Below are positions 1-11,340 of a DNA stretch of 64,000 bases, piece by piece. Source of the DNA: Sepiola atlantica. Lineage: Eukaryota > Mollusca > Cephalopoda > Sepiida > Sepiolidae. Where the stretch lies: assembly GCA_963556195.1 (NCBI GenBank), contig OY744525.1, positions 60,983,317 through 61,047,316 on the forward strand, given 5' to 3'. Position numbers and translations under genes: made by a program. Under the pieces are notes generated by a model. It made no database searches. It had not been told where the DNA came from and saw only the letters and a program-made list of their open reading frames with translations. The number at the start of each line of letters is the position of its first letter. The first letter of the stretch is position 1.

Positions 1-1100
1 GATGTCAAGAAAATGTTCAGTTTGCCAATTGAAATTAGGGAGTACCTGCAATGGGAGTACCTGCATAGACGAGATCATTAAGTCTTGCCTTGAACGCTGT
101 TGGCTGGTCGACAGAAGAAGGGCGCAATTTCGAAATTTGTAATAATAAAACTTCAAATTCCGAAAATATGTCCTCTCGTTTGATGGATACGGGTGGAATA
201 CAGAATTCCAAGCCATGAGACAATACAAATTATTCAATATGCGTCAGTTGGTGTGAAGAAAGATTAAGGACATTCATAATATTAGTTATAAAAAACCAAC
301 TCTTATCACAATAAGAAAGCGAAGTTTTCTATGATGATTGGCATTCGAAAAGGTAAAGCCACGTTGGTCAAATGAAGAAAGATAAGGAGAGCAATGGAGA
401 TGATCAAAGAACGATAAGTTGCTTTTACAAATTTTCCATAGCGAATAAAAATGTCATCAAATTTCGCAGATGGAAGAAGACAACTTATAAATGCCATCCC
501 GTAAAAATATCTCCTCAACTTTGTGGCCACGAACTAATTTAGCCTTAGTAATGCGACAATTTATAAATGAACAGCAAACTCGATTCGTTCGCTAAACATA
601 AATTTAGAAATCTAGTTGTGGATCAAGTTAAGCGAATTGTTGCTCTTAATATAACCAACTGATTCAATTTTTTAATGAAACTTGAAGCGTATCGTGTCCT
701 AAAATATTTAAATAAATCTTCCGTGGTATAAAATTTAATTACAGCAAGGAATATAGACATTTGTGACGTTTTATTCTATGGAAGTATGAAATTGAAACAG
801 AGATAAAAACAAGAGAACAAAAGTATAATTATACAAATTTACTTAGTCGGCTTTCGTCCACACTAATCAGAGTAAATGTGTGGAAGTAAATACGATTAAA
901 ACTGAAGATGTCGAGTGAAATAAAGACAAGTGACAATTTAGGGGAAAAATATTGGGTGTTTACAGTCCCGTCGTGATGTGTTAACATAGAAATGCTGGCT
1001 GATCTGCATAGACTGTTTCTAATGTTTCTATAATTTTATTTATAAGAGCTCTACTTTGTATTGAGCATTTTTGAAAAAAATATTGGTTTAAAATTCATGT
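1..1100. other. AT-rich intergenic DNA, nothing recognised
   Basis: Both strands are AT-rich with short, low-information open frames. I see no conserved protein motif, RNA gene or clear repeat boundary here. Confidence 0.5.
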
Positions 1101-1117
1101 TATAAATATATTTGAAC

Positions 1118-1119
1118 TT

Positions 1120-1153
<34 letters not shown>

Positions 1154-1289
1154 ATATTATATATATACACACACACAGAGAATATCTCCTAAATTAATAA
1201 ACGGATGAAATAAATTTTAGAATATATATTCTCCGCAACACTGTAGGTAATATGGACACATTATTTTTTGCGAATTTTGACGCTTGAGG

Positions 1290-1334
<45 letters not shown>
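1118..1334. repeat. (TA)n microsatellites
   Basis: Two TA-dinucleotide arrays (about 1118-1165 and 1292-1334) lie either side of the first unit of a divergent repeat that continues to about 1740. Confidence 0.9.
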
Positions 1335-1337
<3 letters not shown>

Positions 1338-1740
1338 TCCGTTGTACAAAATAAACTAAACTAATAACCGATCATTATAAATTTTGGAATATATATCCTT
1401 GGTAGCATGGAACATTATTTTTTTGTAAACTTTACCATTTAGGGGGTGCACCAACCGAAACTCGCACCATCCCTAAAAAAAACTTATAAAATAAGTTAGA
1501 TACAAAAAAATTAATAGAGAAAAGAATTGCTCTATATCAAATTTTGAGTTATATTAATACATTTTTAAAATGATGTCTGCGTGCACAATCGTCAGTAATA
1601 TGTAAGTACTTGGTAAAATTATCAACTATTGAACTTATCATTATGGAATATATATTTTAGGCAACTTATTTATTTTTTTGTAAGATTTACTATTTAGAGG
1701 GTTCCTCCGAAATTGTACCATACATTCCAAAGAAACAAAA
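1175..1740 (+). repeat. Three divergent copies of a ~110-150 bp unit
   Basis: A similar string recurs near 1175-1290, 1345-1470 and 1610-1720. Each has an AACT/AATAA stretch, then GGAATATATAT or AGAATATATATTCT, a short variable part, TTATTTTTTTG and a TTTACTATTTAGAGGGT-like end. This looks like an old local tandem duplication of unknown origin. It has no coding capacity. Confidence 0.55.
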
Positions 1741-1824
1741 AAGCATCAAAATGTAAAACTAATGCTATATTTATTGTTTATACCCGTTCTGGGACAGATG
1801 TTCTGTGGCAAAGTTGCCTTGCCG

Positions 1825-2345
1825 TTGGTTAATCTTGGGACCGTTGGACCATGTGACAATATGCTTTCCGGGGGGGGGAGTAATCTTGGTCGCAGCGTCC
1901 ATGTGGCACGACTGCCTTGGGACGTTGTATATCTTGGTCACGACATCAATGTGGCACTTGTGTTTTGCCTTGGGGCGTTGGTTAATCTTGGTCGCGGAAC
2001 CAATGTGGCAAGGTTCCAATGTGGCACGAGTCGTTTGACAGGGCGGCAGACCTTTTCGGAACGTTTTTATTCTTGTCGCGGCATCCATGTGGTAGGATCT
2101 TTTATCCTAGGGACGAATTGTGTCGAACGAGAGACGTCTGGCTGCCTGTGTACGTAATTTACTCGCCGTTCTTACCAGTGAGAAATCATCGTTTAGACGA
2201 TAATCGCTGTCGCCTTCTCTTCTGGAACCGGTTGGCTGGGAGGGGGGACCTTCTATGCTGCAAAACAACCTAATTTGTAATAAGGAAAGAAACCATTTTT
2301 CCGTTTTCTTATAAAAATAGATTTATTTTCTTCCGAAGCACATTT
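1825..2345 (+). repeat. Dispersed repeat, copy 1, with internal tandem units
   Basis: From about 1825 to 2035 a ~70 bp unit recurs three to four times, with the shared core AATCTTGGTCGC followed by CCATGTGGCA. From about 2040 the sequence (CGGCAGACCTTTTCGGAACG through ATAAAAATAGATTTATTT) closely matches 4315-4600. Both copies are followed by a GA-rich tract. The pair could be solo LTRs or another promoter-bearing repeat, because a TATAAAAATAG box-like string lies near the same place in each. I saw no primer-binding site or polyprotein, so the class is open. Confidence 0.6.
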
Positions 2346-2399
2346 TATAACTTTACAGAGAGCGCATCAAAACGCGTGCGTCTCTGTCCGAATTCAAAA

Positions 2400-2490
2400 C
2401 CCTGTCTCTCGTTAGAGAGAGAAAAAGAGAAGGGGGAAAGTGAGAGAGAAGGAGAGAGACAGAGGGAGAGAGAAAGAGAGAAAGAGGGAA
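2400..2490. repeat. GA-rich simple sequence
   Basis: A GAGAGA/AGGGAGAG tract follows dispersed repeat copy 1. The same arrangement (GA tract after the repeat) is seen at 4690-4760. Confidence 0.85.
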
Positions 2491-2983
2491 TACTGGTGTC
2501 ATCAGTGTACGCCTTGTCAAATGTTTCATAACTGATTTTCTCGACAACCTGATATGATGATACTTCCCCTACAAGTAAACCCTGACCAAATACTCAAAAT
2601 AACATTGTATTCGAAACCCAAATAAGATCCCCTCGGCATTGCTACATGCTTGCTTATACAAGGAATAGTGCACCTTCTCCAAATGATGTTGCCTCAAGTT
2701 AAAACACTAAGCTGGATACTCCATCTGACTAGATGAATTCTTGTCCTGGAATCAGACAAGAACAAGAGACCAAAGAAAGTTATACTATAACATAGTTAAT
2801 TGGTCAATTGGGGAGAGGAAACTTAATGTTCTTCACTTCATTACTAACTCAACGTTTGAGAGGTAAATGAGAACTTTAATTGAACACTCAGATATATATG
2901 TATCTCATATAGTGATCAAGAGTTAGCCCCAGGAGGGGCCCCTTGATTTTTTAGAATACTTACTGAAGTAAAATTTTTAAAAA

Positions 2984-2984
<1 letters not shown>

Positions 2985-3040
<56 letters not shown>

Positions 3041-3128
3041 TTTTGGTACAGAAAAATTAGTACAACACTCGTACCGTCGGTTTCAAGCACGGAAGGACTT
3101 AGCCATCCGGCTCTCTTCATCTTCTGTT

Positions 3129-3195
<67 letters not shown>
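2985..3195. repeat. (TA)n and (CT)n microsatellites
   Basis: A TA array at about 2989-3038 is followed, after about 90 bp of ordinary sequence, by a (TC)n-(TA)n compound array at about 3135-3192. Open frames across it (Tyr/Ile and Ser/Leu repeats) are artefacts. Confidence 0.9.
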
Positions 3196-3197
<2 letters not shown>

Positions 3198-3784
3198 TTA
3201 TTTATTTCTCACAGAGAAAGTTTGTCAAAGAGAAACGTAAGAGAGATATACAAAACATGATAAGGAGTACTTAATGTGACATGATATACAAAGAGAGAAC
3301 AGATATTAAAGAAAGGATATATAAAGAGGCGGGTGAAAATCACAGCTGTAGTTACTAAATGAAAAGTTACGTTACTTGTTCCAACGCAATTGATAAAAGA
3401 CATGTATTGCTAGGGTAAATAAATAGAGAGAGAAGTGCAGTGAGTAATGTATTAATAAATATGACTTACATTATAGTTAATGTTCTATGAATCTCCTGCT
3501 GTGACCTGAAAAAAAGCTCATGCAAAGATGGTGCTGTTCTGGCAGCTTGATTCTGCAACCAGAAGCAACAAAGTCTAGGACGACTATAACCGTTTTATAA
3601 AAACCATGCAAAGATGGAGAGCCAGGCGGCCATGTCTACCCGATTTAAAAGCCAGCCAGGAAAGTGAACAAAAACCTAGCTCTGAATTTTGCACATGCGT
3701 AGAACGAGTCTTTTTTAACTTTCAGAAATAGGAGAATGCATTCGCTGTTGGATAGTAATGTTTATTTTTTAAATAGTTACTGGT

Positions 3785-4235
3785 GTCGAACAAGGGAAGA
3801 GTCTATCAGGCATGTGTGCGCAGATTAAATCTGGACAGTATAGGGAGATGTGTGAAGAACGGGATACTTTGTAGGTATGGTCATGTTGCAAGAATGGAGG
3901 AGAGTTGTTGTGTTGGTAGATGTAGAACAGTTGAGATAGCAGGGTCAGTTGACAGGAGGAAGTGATAATGGTGGAATTGAGAGAAAGAAGGATAAATAAA
4001 GGATTGGTCAGAGATAGGTTATTCAATTCAATTCAATAAATGTGGCAAAATATACAACAAGCATGCGTCAGTTTCCATGTAGGGAAAATGGGGGAAAGGT
4101 AGAAATTTAGACAGAAGAGAATACAATGGCCAGTACCTGTTCAATTTCGCCTTGAATTGCTGTACTGTTAGTTAGTTTGGAAGTCAACTTCTAAAAACCG
4201 TTAACATATACCAACATGTAAGACGTACGTTAAAC

Positions 4236-4266
<31 letters not shown>

Positions 4267-4268
4267 AT
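3785..4268 (+). pseudogene. RTE-type LINE 3' end, copy 1 (C-terminal RT remnant plus 3' tail)
   Basis: The translated string RLNLDSIGRCVKN...RYGHVARM resembles the C-terminal tail of non-LTR endonuclease/reverse-transcriptase proteins (RLRWxGHVxRM). It continues into a 3' untranslated segment with ACATGTAAGACGTACGTTAA and ends in an (ATG)n array at about 4235-4266. The same segment recurs on the minus strand at 47380-47760 and, shorter, at 60325-60490. An (ATG)n tail is typical of RTE-clade LINEs (family knowledge). The copy is 5'-truncated and frame-broken. The clade is inferred from the tail and motif only. Confidence 0.65.
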
Positions 4269-4299
4269 GTAATATAATTGTAACAATGTTGGTTTGGGA

Positions 4300-4620
4300 C
4301 GTTGGTTTGGCGTAACGGCAGACCTTTTCGGAACGTTTATCCTTGTCGTTGCATCCATGTGGCAGGATCTTTTATCCTAGAGATGAATTGTGGCGAAATG
4401 TCGAACGGGAGACGTCTGACTGCATGTGCACGTAATTTACTCGCTGTTCTTACCAGTGAGCAATCATCGTCTTGCCGTCTACTTCTCTTCTGGAACCGGC
4501 TGGCTGGGAGGGACCTTCTGTGCTGCAAAAGCACCTTATTTGTAATAAGGAAAGAAACCATTTTTCCGTTTTCTTATAAAAATAGATTTATTTCCACTGA
4601 ATACATTGTTAAACCAAATT
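4300..4620 (+). repeat. Dispersed repeat, copy 2
   Basis: Matches 2035-2345 almost throughout: CGGCAGACCTTTTCGGAACG, then a cysteine/CATGTGGCAGGATC segment, ACTCGCTGTTCTTACCAGTG, TTCTGGAACCGGCTGGCTGG and TATAAAAATAGATTTATTT. It sits just 3' of the RTE (ATG)n tail and is followed by a GA tract at 4690-4760. The high similarity between copies suggests fairly recent spread. Its class is unknown. Confidence 0.65.
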
Positions 4621-4685
4621 GGGGACGCGTGAAACGTGCGTGCGCCCCTTCAAAAGTTTTTAGCCCGACTCTTTCGTTAAAATCT

Positions 4686-4765
4686 CTTTACCAGCTAAAA
4701 AGAGAGAAAGAGAGAGTGAGAGAGAAGGAGAGAGAGAAACAGAGAGAAAGGAAGGAGGAGACAGA
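4686..4765. repeat. GA-rich simple sequence
   Basis: A GAGAGAAAGAGAGAG tract downstream of dispersed repeat copy 2. Confidence 0.85.
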
Positions 4766-5037
4766 ACCTGTCAAGGTACACCTGCTTCTTTGCGTCTCGG
4801 GTAATATGTTTTGAATTTGTTTAATTCAAATATTCTGATCTGTGACCCCTATCAAAATTAAAACCTGTCACTGGATTGGTTTGACATTTATATTTCACTT
4901 GTCAGCTCTTGTGTCACGATCACACCGAGTACAGAATCTCTCTGTTGAACTTTCCTGCTTTCCCGAAATTTCAGTGCAAGTTTGGCAAAAGGCTCACGAA
5001 TGCAGCTCCCCAAAATCTCACGCATTGTGTCACAGTT

Positions 5038-5065
5038 CTCTCTCTCTCTATATATATATATATAG

Positions 5066-5098
<33 letters not shown>
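5038..5098. repeat. (TC)n-(TA)n microsatellite
   Basis: A short CTCTCTC tract runs into a TA array interrupted once by GC. Confidence 0.9.
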
Positions 5099-5100
<2 letters not shown>

Positions 5101-5211
5101 TGTGTGTGTGAAGTGTATTTAAAGGATGATAATCTGATAGAATGTATAGATAAAATACGTCAAAATAGGAGAAAAAGCAACAACAAAAAATTGAACAAAA
5201 AGATTAACACA

Positions 5212-5372
5212 GGATCATGATTTGTTTAAATATTTCGGCCCTATCTCACATTTTCGACTTTTTAGTCCCACCAAGCCATCCAATGTATAAATATTGACTC
5301 TGTTATTTCATCATGTTTATACTTGATAAAGCCCTGTCTTAGGGCGAAATATTGAATCAGATCATGACACTG
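5212..5372. repeat. Small foldback element with hammerhead-like core
   Basis: The left end GATCATGATTTG...AAATATTTCG(GCCCTA) is the inverted complement of the right end (AGGGC)GAAATATTGAATCAGATCATG. The right half reads CTTGATAAA, then GCCCT...AGGGC (a 5-bp stem), then GAAATATTG, which parallels a hammerhead core (CUGANGA / stem II / GAAA) with substitutions. The same layout is seen at 15288-15490. It is probably a relic of a Penelope-type terminal repeat or a related small element. Confidence 0.45.
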
Positions 5373-5437
5373 AGTGAATCTCTTTTAGTTTAAATTAGTC
5401 CATTTTTCCTCTATTCCCATGTAGACTATGTAAACTA

Positions 5438-5480
5438 GCAAAAATATGCTCCCTCCGATCGCATATTTTTGCTAGTTGTT
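5438..5480. repeat. Perfect-arm palindrome
   Basis: ACTAGCAAAAATATG and its inverted complement lie 13 bp apart. A similar GCTAGCAAAAATATG string, with a weaker partner, occurs at 54357-54395. It may be a terminus of a repeat family that begins CTAGC. Confidence 0.6.
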
Positions 5481-5484
5481 TTTA

Positions 5485-6085
5485 GTTACATATTACATTT
5501 AAAGGAAAGTGTTTAGAAAACAAAATCTTTAAATTCTCTTCGATAAATAGAAGAAATTTGTTAACTGGAAGTTATATTATTGTTTCAGAAGACGGCATAA
5601 CAAAATTTATATTTGGCGGACCTATAGATGACCCACTCTCCAGTCTAAAATATTGAATTTAACTGGATAAAAAAATGTTTAAATAAATGATTAGACATTA
5701 AATCTGATCAACTATAATTGTTAATTTTTTTTTCGCTAAAAAAATAATATCCAGGATGGAAGCATTTATCTTTCTGGAATTTAAGTTCGTACTTAAGGAT
5801 AATTCAGTGAGCGTATTGTTGACATTAGTTTGCATTTGAAACTAAACGCATTTTCGTATTAAACTTTTATATGAATTTGAAAATTTTCTAATTTATTATT
5901 TTTTAAATTTAAGAATTTGATTCAATAATTTGTGCTTTAAAACATAATTTCTAATAAGATAAAAAAACAAAACAAACCCAAAACGTTTTAATACAAAAAA
6001 TCAAAGTAAATATACCATTTTTGAGCGACTCGTACGATAAATCTCAGAATGTTGTTTACATGTTATTTATCAAATAACGCGCCCC
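5485..6085. other. AT-rich sequence, nothing recognised
   Basis: No motif, repeat boundary or plausible coding frame was seen. Confidence 0.5.
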
Positions 6086-6094
6086 TGTCTTGTA

Positions 6095-6137
6095 TCCATC
6101 TCTCTTTTTTTCTCTCCCACTCTTTTTTTCTCTCTTA

Positions 6138-6213
<76 letters not shown>

Positions 6214-6215
6214 AA
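6095..6215. repeat. (CT)n/TTTCTC pyrimidine tract
   Basis: A long CTCTCT run with TTTCTC interruptions. The Ser/Leu open frame over it is an artefact. Confidence 0.9.
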
Positions 6216-7185
6216 TCTGATGTCATGTTAACACCTGTGGATTTCTTGAAATAGAACTTTCTGTGCGTTCAAAACACAACGTTATACTTAATAATGAGAG
6301 GGCGGGTAACGAAATGTTGGAGTGGACGCCGGCTGTTCCATCAAATTCCATTACAATCTAATTTAATTACGCAACACAATTATATAGATTTAGAAAAATA
6401 ATGTCTTTAATCAATTCTATTTATAGTTTTTATTAAGATTATGATCGAGGAAAATATTTTAAATACATCGGGAAATCTGAAATAACCAATCATGAGTGTA
6501 TATCTACGAATATTAATTTATTAGAAGCTTTAAAACAAATTAATTATGTAAATTTACAAGACGCGTGATGTTTGGGGAAGTTTTGGAATGAGTATATATA
6601 GGAGCTGATCAGTAGATATAAAAAAAGAGAGCGATCAAAACTAATAATATAGTTTCGGCTTCAGACAGAAAGACAGACAGATACATAATCTCCATTATTA
6701 ATAGATCTGCAATACTAGAAGCCCCGCTTGGTGTTACCTGGTTATAAATAAAGGCCTCTGTCTACTTCTGCTCCCAGCCTTGAAACCTAGATTACCATTT
6801 TTATGATTTTCTGTAATTTTGAAATTTTCCTATTATGCTGTTGCTTCTTTAGAATTTTCTGTTTCTTTATTTACGTCATTTATTTATGTCATCTTTTTAC
6901 TCTACTCTTATGTTGCTGTGGCCACTACTACTAATACTCCATCTATTCTCCTCATTCCACCATTTCTCATATCATTCGCCTTCCGTCAAACCATCTAAAA
7001 GATTAATGTAAATAATAGAATTACCCTTATGTTCTATGTGATGGGTTGGTTGCTGTATTTTACGGTATATCAACCCTCGTTACGTCATCTTATGCCAAAC
7101 TCGCATATATGTTTTGAATACCAATTGTTTGTACATTAATTAGTTTTGTAAGTGTATATTTTGTAAACAGTCTGTTAATGATAGA
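6216..7185. other. Intergenic sequence, nothing recognised
   Basis: Mixed composition with short AC/GACA runs. There is no protein motif or RNA gene that I can support. Confidence 0.45.
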
Positions 7186-7194
7186 TCCTATTTA

Positions 7195-7485
7195 ACCCAG
7201 AGATGAGATTGACAGGTACTACAACTTTGTTAGAATGGACCTGAGAGTAACGGTACTTAAGGGGTACACTATACTTCCCAGAGCTCCCAAATTAGAGCCT
7301 CACCACATGATAACGTTTCATATCATACTGTGGATAAATTCTATTTAATTTATAGATTGAACCCTGACAGGTACTGGGCCAGAATGAACCTGGCTTTAAA
7401 TGGAAACTAAGGGGTGTCTCCCCCCCCCCCAGCTCATAAATTTGACCCTCACCGCCATATGTAGTTTAAGGTCATACCCAGGGAA
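7195..7485 (+). repeat. Two divergent tandem units (~165 bp)
   Basis: Units at about 7205-7330 and 7365-7485 share GACAGGTACT, AGAATGGACCTG/AGAATGAACCTG, AACTAAGGGG, AGCTC and CCTCACC in the same order. This is an old local duplication without coding capacity. Confidence 0.55.
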
Positions 7486-7949
7486 CTTGTGATATTTACG
7501 AATGATGAAAAATATTGTATTACAATGCCAATAATATGTAATTAATATTTACTAGTTCATTCTCTGTTAAATAACATTAATTTCGGTTTAACATGGATGG
7601 CCTCCCTCTTAAACTTAATAAGAAATTGTTGAATTAACTGGCTTTGTTTTTTTTTAACGCTTCCGATTAGAAAATCTACCGAATGGAAGTTAATAAATGA
7701 CAAATGTAAGAGTTTATTTCTGATATTTCTTCTCAGTTTTTCTAACTGAATCTTCTGTTGAGTTTTAAGTTTCAACCCAATGAGCCGTTTTCAATGTGCA
7801 AACGGATTTTTTCCGAACATTCGAATCTGAATAATTAAAATCTTGTTTTAAATGGGTCAATTCTCATTTCGCTATTGTTTTCTGGTCACTTGAGGATTTT
7901 TGCATGAAATTTAAATTTGATGGTGTACGGTTTTGCATTTGTAAACAAT

Positions 7950-8335
7950 GCTCTGAGGACAGGAGTTTTTTTTACTACTTGAATTTGTTTCAATTATTTT
8001 TTTATTCTTTTAGAAACACGTGTAAGGTTTTGTTTTTTTGCTTTGAAACTGACACTAAATCACAGTATGACATAACTTTGATCTGTCAATTTTATATATA
8101 TTATTATTATTATTGTGACAAAATCTCTCCCCTCTCAAAAGAAAGAATTTATCTGCAAAACTTAAAACGATATGTCCAATCATGACGGGATTTTTTTTTG
8201 TTCAACACTTGAATTTGTTTCAAGTATGTTTTTGATTCTTTTAGAAACACGTGTTAACTTTTCTTTGCTTCGAAACTGACAATGAATCACGGTATGACAT
8301 AACTTTGATCTGTCAATTTATTTATTTAATTATAG
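7950..8335 (+). repeat. Tandem duplication (~235 bp period)
   Basis: 7960-8095 and 8190-8330 share ACTTGAATTTGTTTCAA, ATTCTTTTAGAAACACGTGT, GAAACTGACA and ATGACATAACTTTGATCTGT in the same order. The short open frame that overlaps the first unit is not supported as a gene. Confidence 0.8.
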
Positions 8336-8707
8336 CTATATTACAAATTTTGAAATAACGGTTTGAATATTGAGCTTTATTTTACTCTGGAATTTGGATT
8401 CCCGTAAGAATCGATCTGAACTATAAAAATAACTGTTTTTTGTTATATTATCACACACACATATATCATATGGATTATTTTGACTGGACATTTTATGCAT
8501 ATCGTTGCTAGCTAAACTGTTCATATTACTTCAGCCCATTAACTACCATTGTTTTTTCATATCTTTAAATAAAAAAAACTTTTTCTCTTTCTTTTTAGCT
8601 TAACTATATTTTCAATTTTTATTTATCTACTTATATTAATTTTTCTTAATATATTTTATCAACTATTGGCTATTTTGATTGGAAACTTGAAATAACCAAT
8701 TATTTGC

Positions 8708-8765
8708 ATATTAAATGTATTGGGTTGGTAATTAAGTTCCCGCCATTTTTTTAAATGTAAAGATG
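8708..8765 (+). repeat. Mariner-type terminal sequence, copy 1
   Basis: TTGGGTTGGTAATTAAG followed by TTCCCGCCATTTTTTT resembles mariner terminal repeats of the TTGGGTTGGCAACTAAG kind. No transposase lies next to it. The identical string plus about 17 bp of upstream sequence recurs at 11263-11327. Confidence 0.6.
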
Positions 8766-9049
8766 GCGTCTAATCATGATTAGGAACACATGTCCCCCAT
8801 TTGAACAGTTGTTTTATGCATGCTATTATAATGTGAGTGTTTGATTTTTTTTCTGTTTTTTTTTTTGCTTCTGGATGTTTCCAGACAGGATTCTTAGACT
8901 TCTGAATAGTTGCAGGTGTGAAAATTTTAGGACCAATATATCTATTCCTGATTGTTCGTGTATGTACGAAACGTATCTGAAGTTATATGGATATTTTGGA
9001 TTTTGAAAACTGAATAAAGAAATAGTCATTGGAATTTAGCATCTTATTG

Positions 9050-9051
9050 TT

Positions 9052-9112
<61 letters not shown>
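9050..9112. repeat. (TA)n microsatellite
   Basis: About 60 bp of TA. It abuts a CTAGCAAAACCTACCC string, and a comparable junction of TA-rich DNA with CTAGCAGGGCTACCC occurs at 50030. Confidence 0.9.
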
Positions 9113-9965
9113 TAGCAAAACCTACCCACCCTCCGGGCAGCAATTAATTGGGAGGGGGGGGGCGTTAATTAAACAAAATGTTTCTTACTCATAGAATACT
9201 ATAATTTTAATAAACTTTGGTAAATTTGTAGATTAACATCCTCAGCTAAATTATCCCCCTTCTTAAAATTAGATTCATTTTAGAGTCATTCTAGATTGTT
9301 AGGGCAGTTAATGTGTTTAACACTAACCTTAAGTTTGACGGGCAAGGTTGTAAAACCACACGCAATCGCCACAAAAAGATCCCGCTCCCTCCCTAGGAAA
9401 AAAATAACGCACAGAATTCATCTTCAATGGCAAAAAAAGGGTAAACTGCCATTATAAATTCTAAAATATTTTTTGTTGTTTCTCTTTCGGCCAGGATTTT
9501 CCGTGTATTCACACGTAATCGCCTGAAAAAGTAGAATCTTATTTTATCGAGGGTGGTGTGGGTGTGTTAATCTACAATAATATCTAAACTTTCAATATTT
9601 TTATTGATTCCATACGAATAAGATATTTAATTAGTTACATAATTTTAAAGTTATTTATTTAAGTTTCACCGGAAAGGTAAACACAACTAAAATCAATTGA
9701 TTCAAATTAAAATAAAATGGGGCGTATAGTAAAGAAAAAAAAGTAAATATGGGTAAATTTGTAGATTAAAACCCTCCATTAATACCCCACCACACTGAAA
9801 AATAATGACATTCTGCTTTTTTAGGGGGTTACGTGTTAACACCATGGAAAACGGAAAGAAATTTTAAAAATATTTTAGAATTTAGAGTGAAGGAACACCG
9901 AGCCATTGTATATTTTTTGGGGGGGGGGGGACATAAAGTTTTTTTACCACTATCCCTGTCATTAT
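9113..9965. other. Unclassified low-GC segment with G-runs
   Basis: It begins CTAGCAAAACCTACCC and contains G homopolymers at 9150-9165 and 9922-9930. I find no coding motif. It may be an old repeat body related to the CTAGC-starting segment at 50030, but the alignment is too weak to assert. Confidence 0.35.
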
Positions 9966-10080
9966 TTCTATCCTAGGTTATTAATTGTGGGACTAAGTTC
10001 AGACCGTTTGCATAGTTCCATCTGGACCTTCTTTTCCATCCAATCATGTGTACACTTGAACTCTCTTTCTCTATGAGTCA

Positions 10081-10081
10081 G

Positions 10082-10139
<58 letters not shown>

Positions 10140-10140
10140 T
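10081..10140. repeat. (ATT)n microsatellite
   Basis: About 19 ATT units. They give poly-Ile or poly-Asn artefact frames. Confidence 0.95.
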
Positions 10141-10397
10141 GTTTTAGGCTTACACTTGCATTGCAGATTGCTTTTTTTGTTTCTTCTGACTGAAGGCAAA
10201 GTATTATTGCATGCGGACAGGATATTATCTTCATTGCTGTCACATCGCGTCTGTTTCCCTCTTTTTTGAAACGTAGAGCAGGAGTTGAACATACTGCACA
10301 CACACCATATGCATGACATGATTAGATCTACGTTTTAGTCAAATGGACAGGCGTACGGCTTGCAGGCTTTTGAAAGCGATGCACTTTTCCTTAGTGC

Positions 10398-10490
10398 CAT
10401 CTCTCTCTCTCTCCCTCTCCTCTCTCTCTTTCTCTCTTCCTCTCTCTTTATATATTTCCCCCTTTTTCCTCCACTCTCCTTCTTTTCCAG
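10398..10490. repeat. Pyrimidine tract
   Basis: CTCTCTC/CCTCT-rich sequence, paired about 200 bp later with a purine tract (10675-10870). Confidence 0.8.
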
Positions 10491-10674
10491 TTCCTTTGCT
10501 TTGTTTTTGATCTTTCCGAAAGAATCTCCGCAACTCTTACTAAACTCCGCCAGAGGTTTTTGTTCTTATGCTTCTTGTCTCCGCCCAGCCGCGTAGTAAT
10601 CTGTTCTGACAATGAAGGAAACACTAGGAAAGATGCCGAGTTTTTCGAGGGTAGGGGTATGTAGTGGGTTGGGA

Positions 10675-10870
10675 TTGGCGGAGAGAAAGGAGAGAAGGAA
10701 ACTTAGAAGAGAACGAAGTAAAGAGGGAGAAAGAGAGAAAAGAGAAGAAAAACAAAGAGAATCGTAAAAGTAAAGATAGAAAGAAAGTAGAGAAAGAAGA
10801 AAAAAAGAGGGAAGAAATATCTGAAGAAAAAAGTGGGGAAAAAGAAACAGAAAGAAAGGATGAAACATAA
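10675..10870. repeat. Purine (GA/AAG) tract
   Basis: Nearly all-purine plus strand, giving Lys/Glu/Arg-rich artefact frames. Confidence 0.85.
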
Positions 10871-11260
10871 AACGCGAAATTAAATTAATAAGTAATAAAT
10901 TAATGAAATGAATAAATAATAAATTAATAAATATATCAGGTAGTATGTGGTAATAAGTTCCTCCCTAATGCAACTACCAGCTATGAAGAAGAATGAAATC
11001 AAAGATGGTGACCCAGACACGGTCCACACGTGGGGAAACAAAAATGAAGCTACAACGACGATTATAAGAAAGGAGTACCAAACAAAAAAAAGTCATAGCG
11101 AATAGAATCCGGATAAAATAGTAAGAAAATATAATGTAAGATATTTCCAAATTTTATTGCTTGTGTTATATTTGATAAATAGTACTCAACGCAAAGTGCT
11201 CAACACTATAAGTAGATGAGTAATGATATTATATATAATACTAAAACTATGATAAACTTG
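10871..11260. other. AT-rich sequence, nothing recognised
   Basis: AATAAATTAAT-rich. No feature supported. Confidence 0.5.
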
Positions 11261-11262
11261 GT

Positions 11263-11327
11263 TGTTATCTGCATATTAAATGTATTGGGTTGGTAATTAA
11301 GTTCCCGCCATTTTTTTAAATGTAAAA
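11263..11327 (+). repeat. Mariner-type terminal sequence, copy 2
   Basis: Identical to the 8708-8765 copy over CATATTAAATGTATTGGG and the following GGTAATTAAGTTCCCGCC segment. No partner terminus or transposase is visible. It lies directly before the foldback-containing repeat at 11341. Confidence 0.6.
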
Positions 11328-11340
11328 GGTTTATATATTA

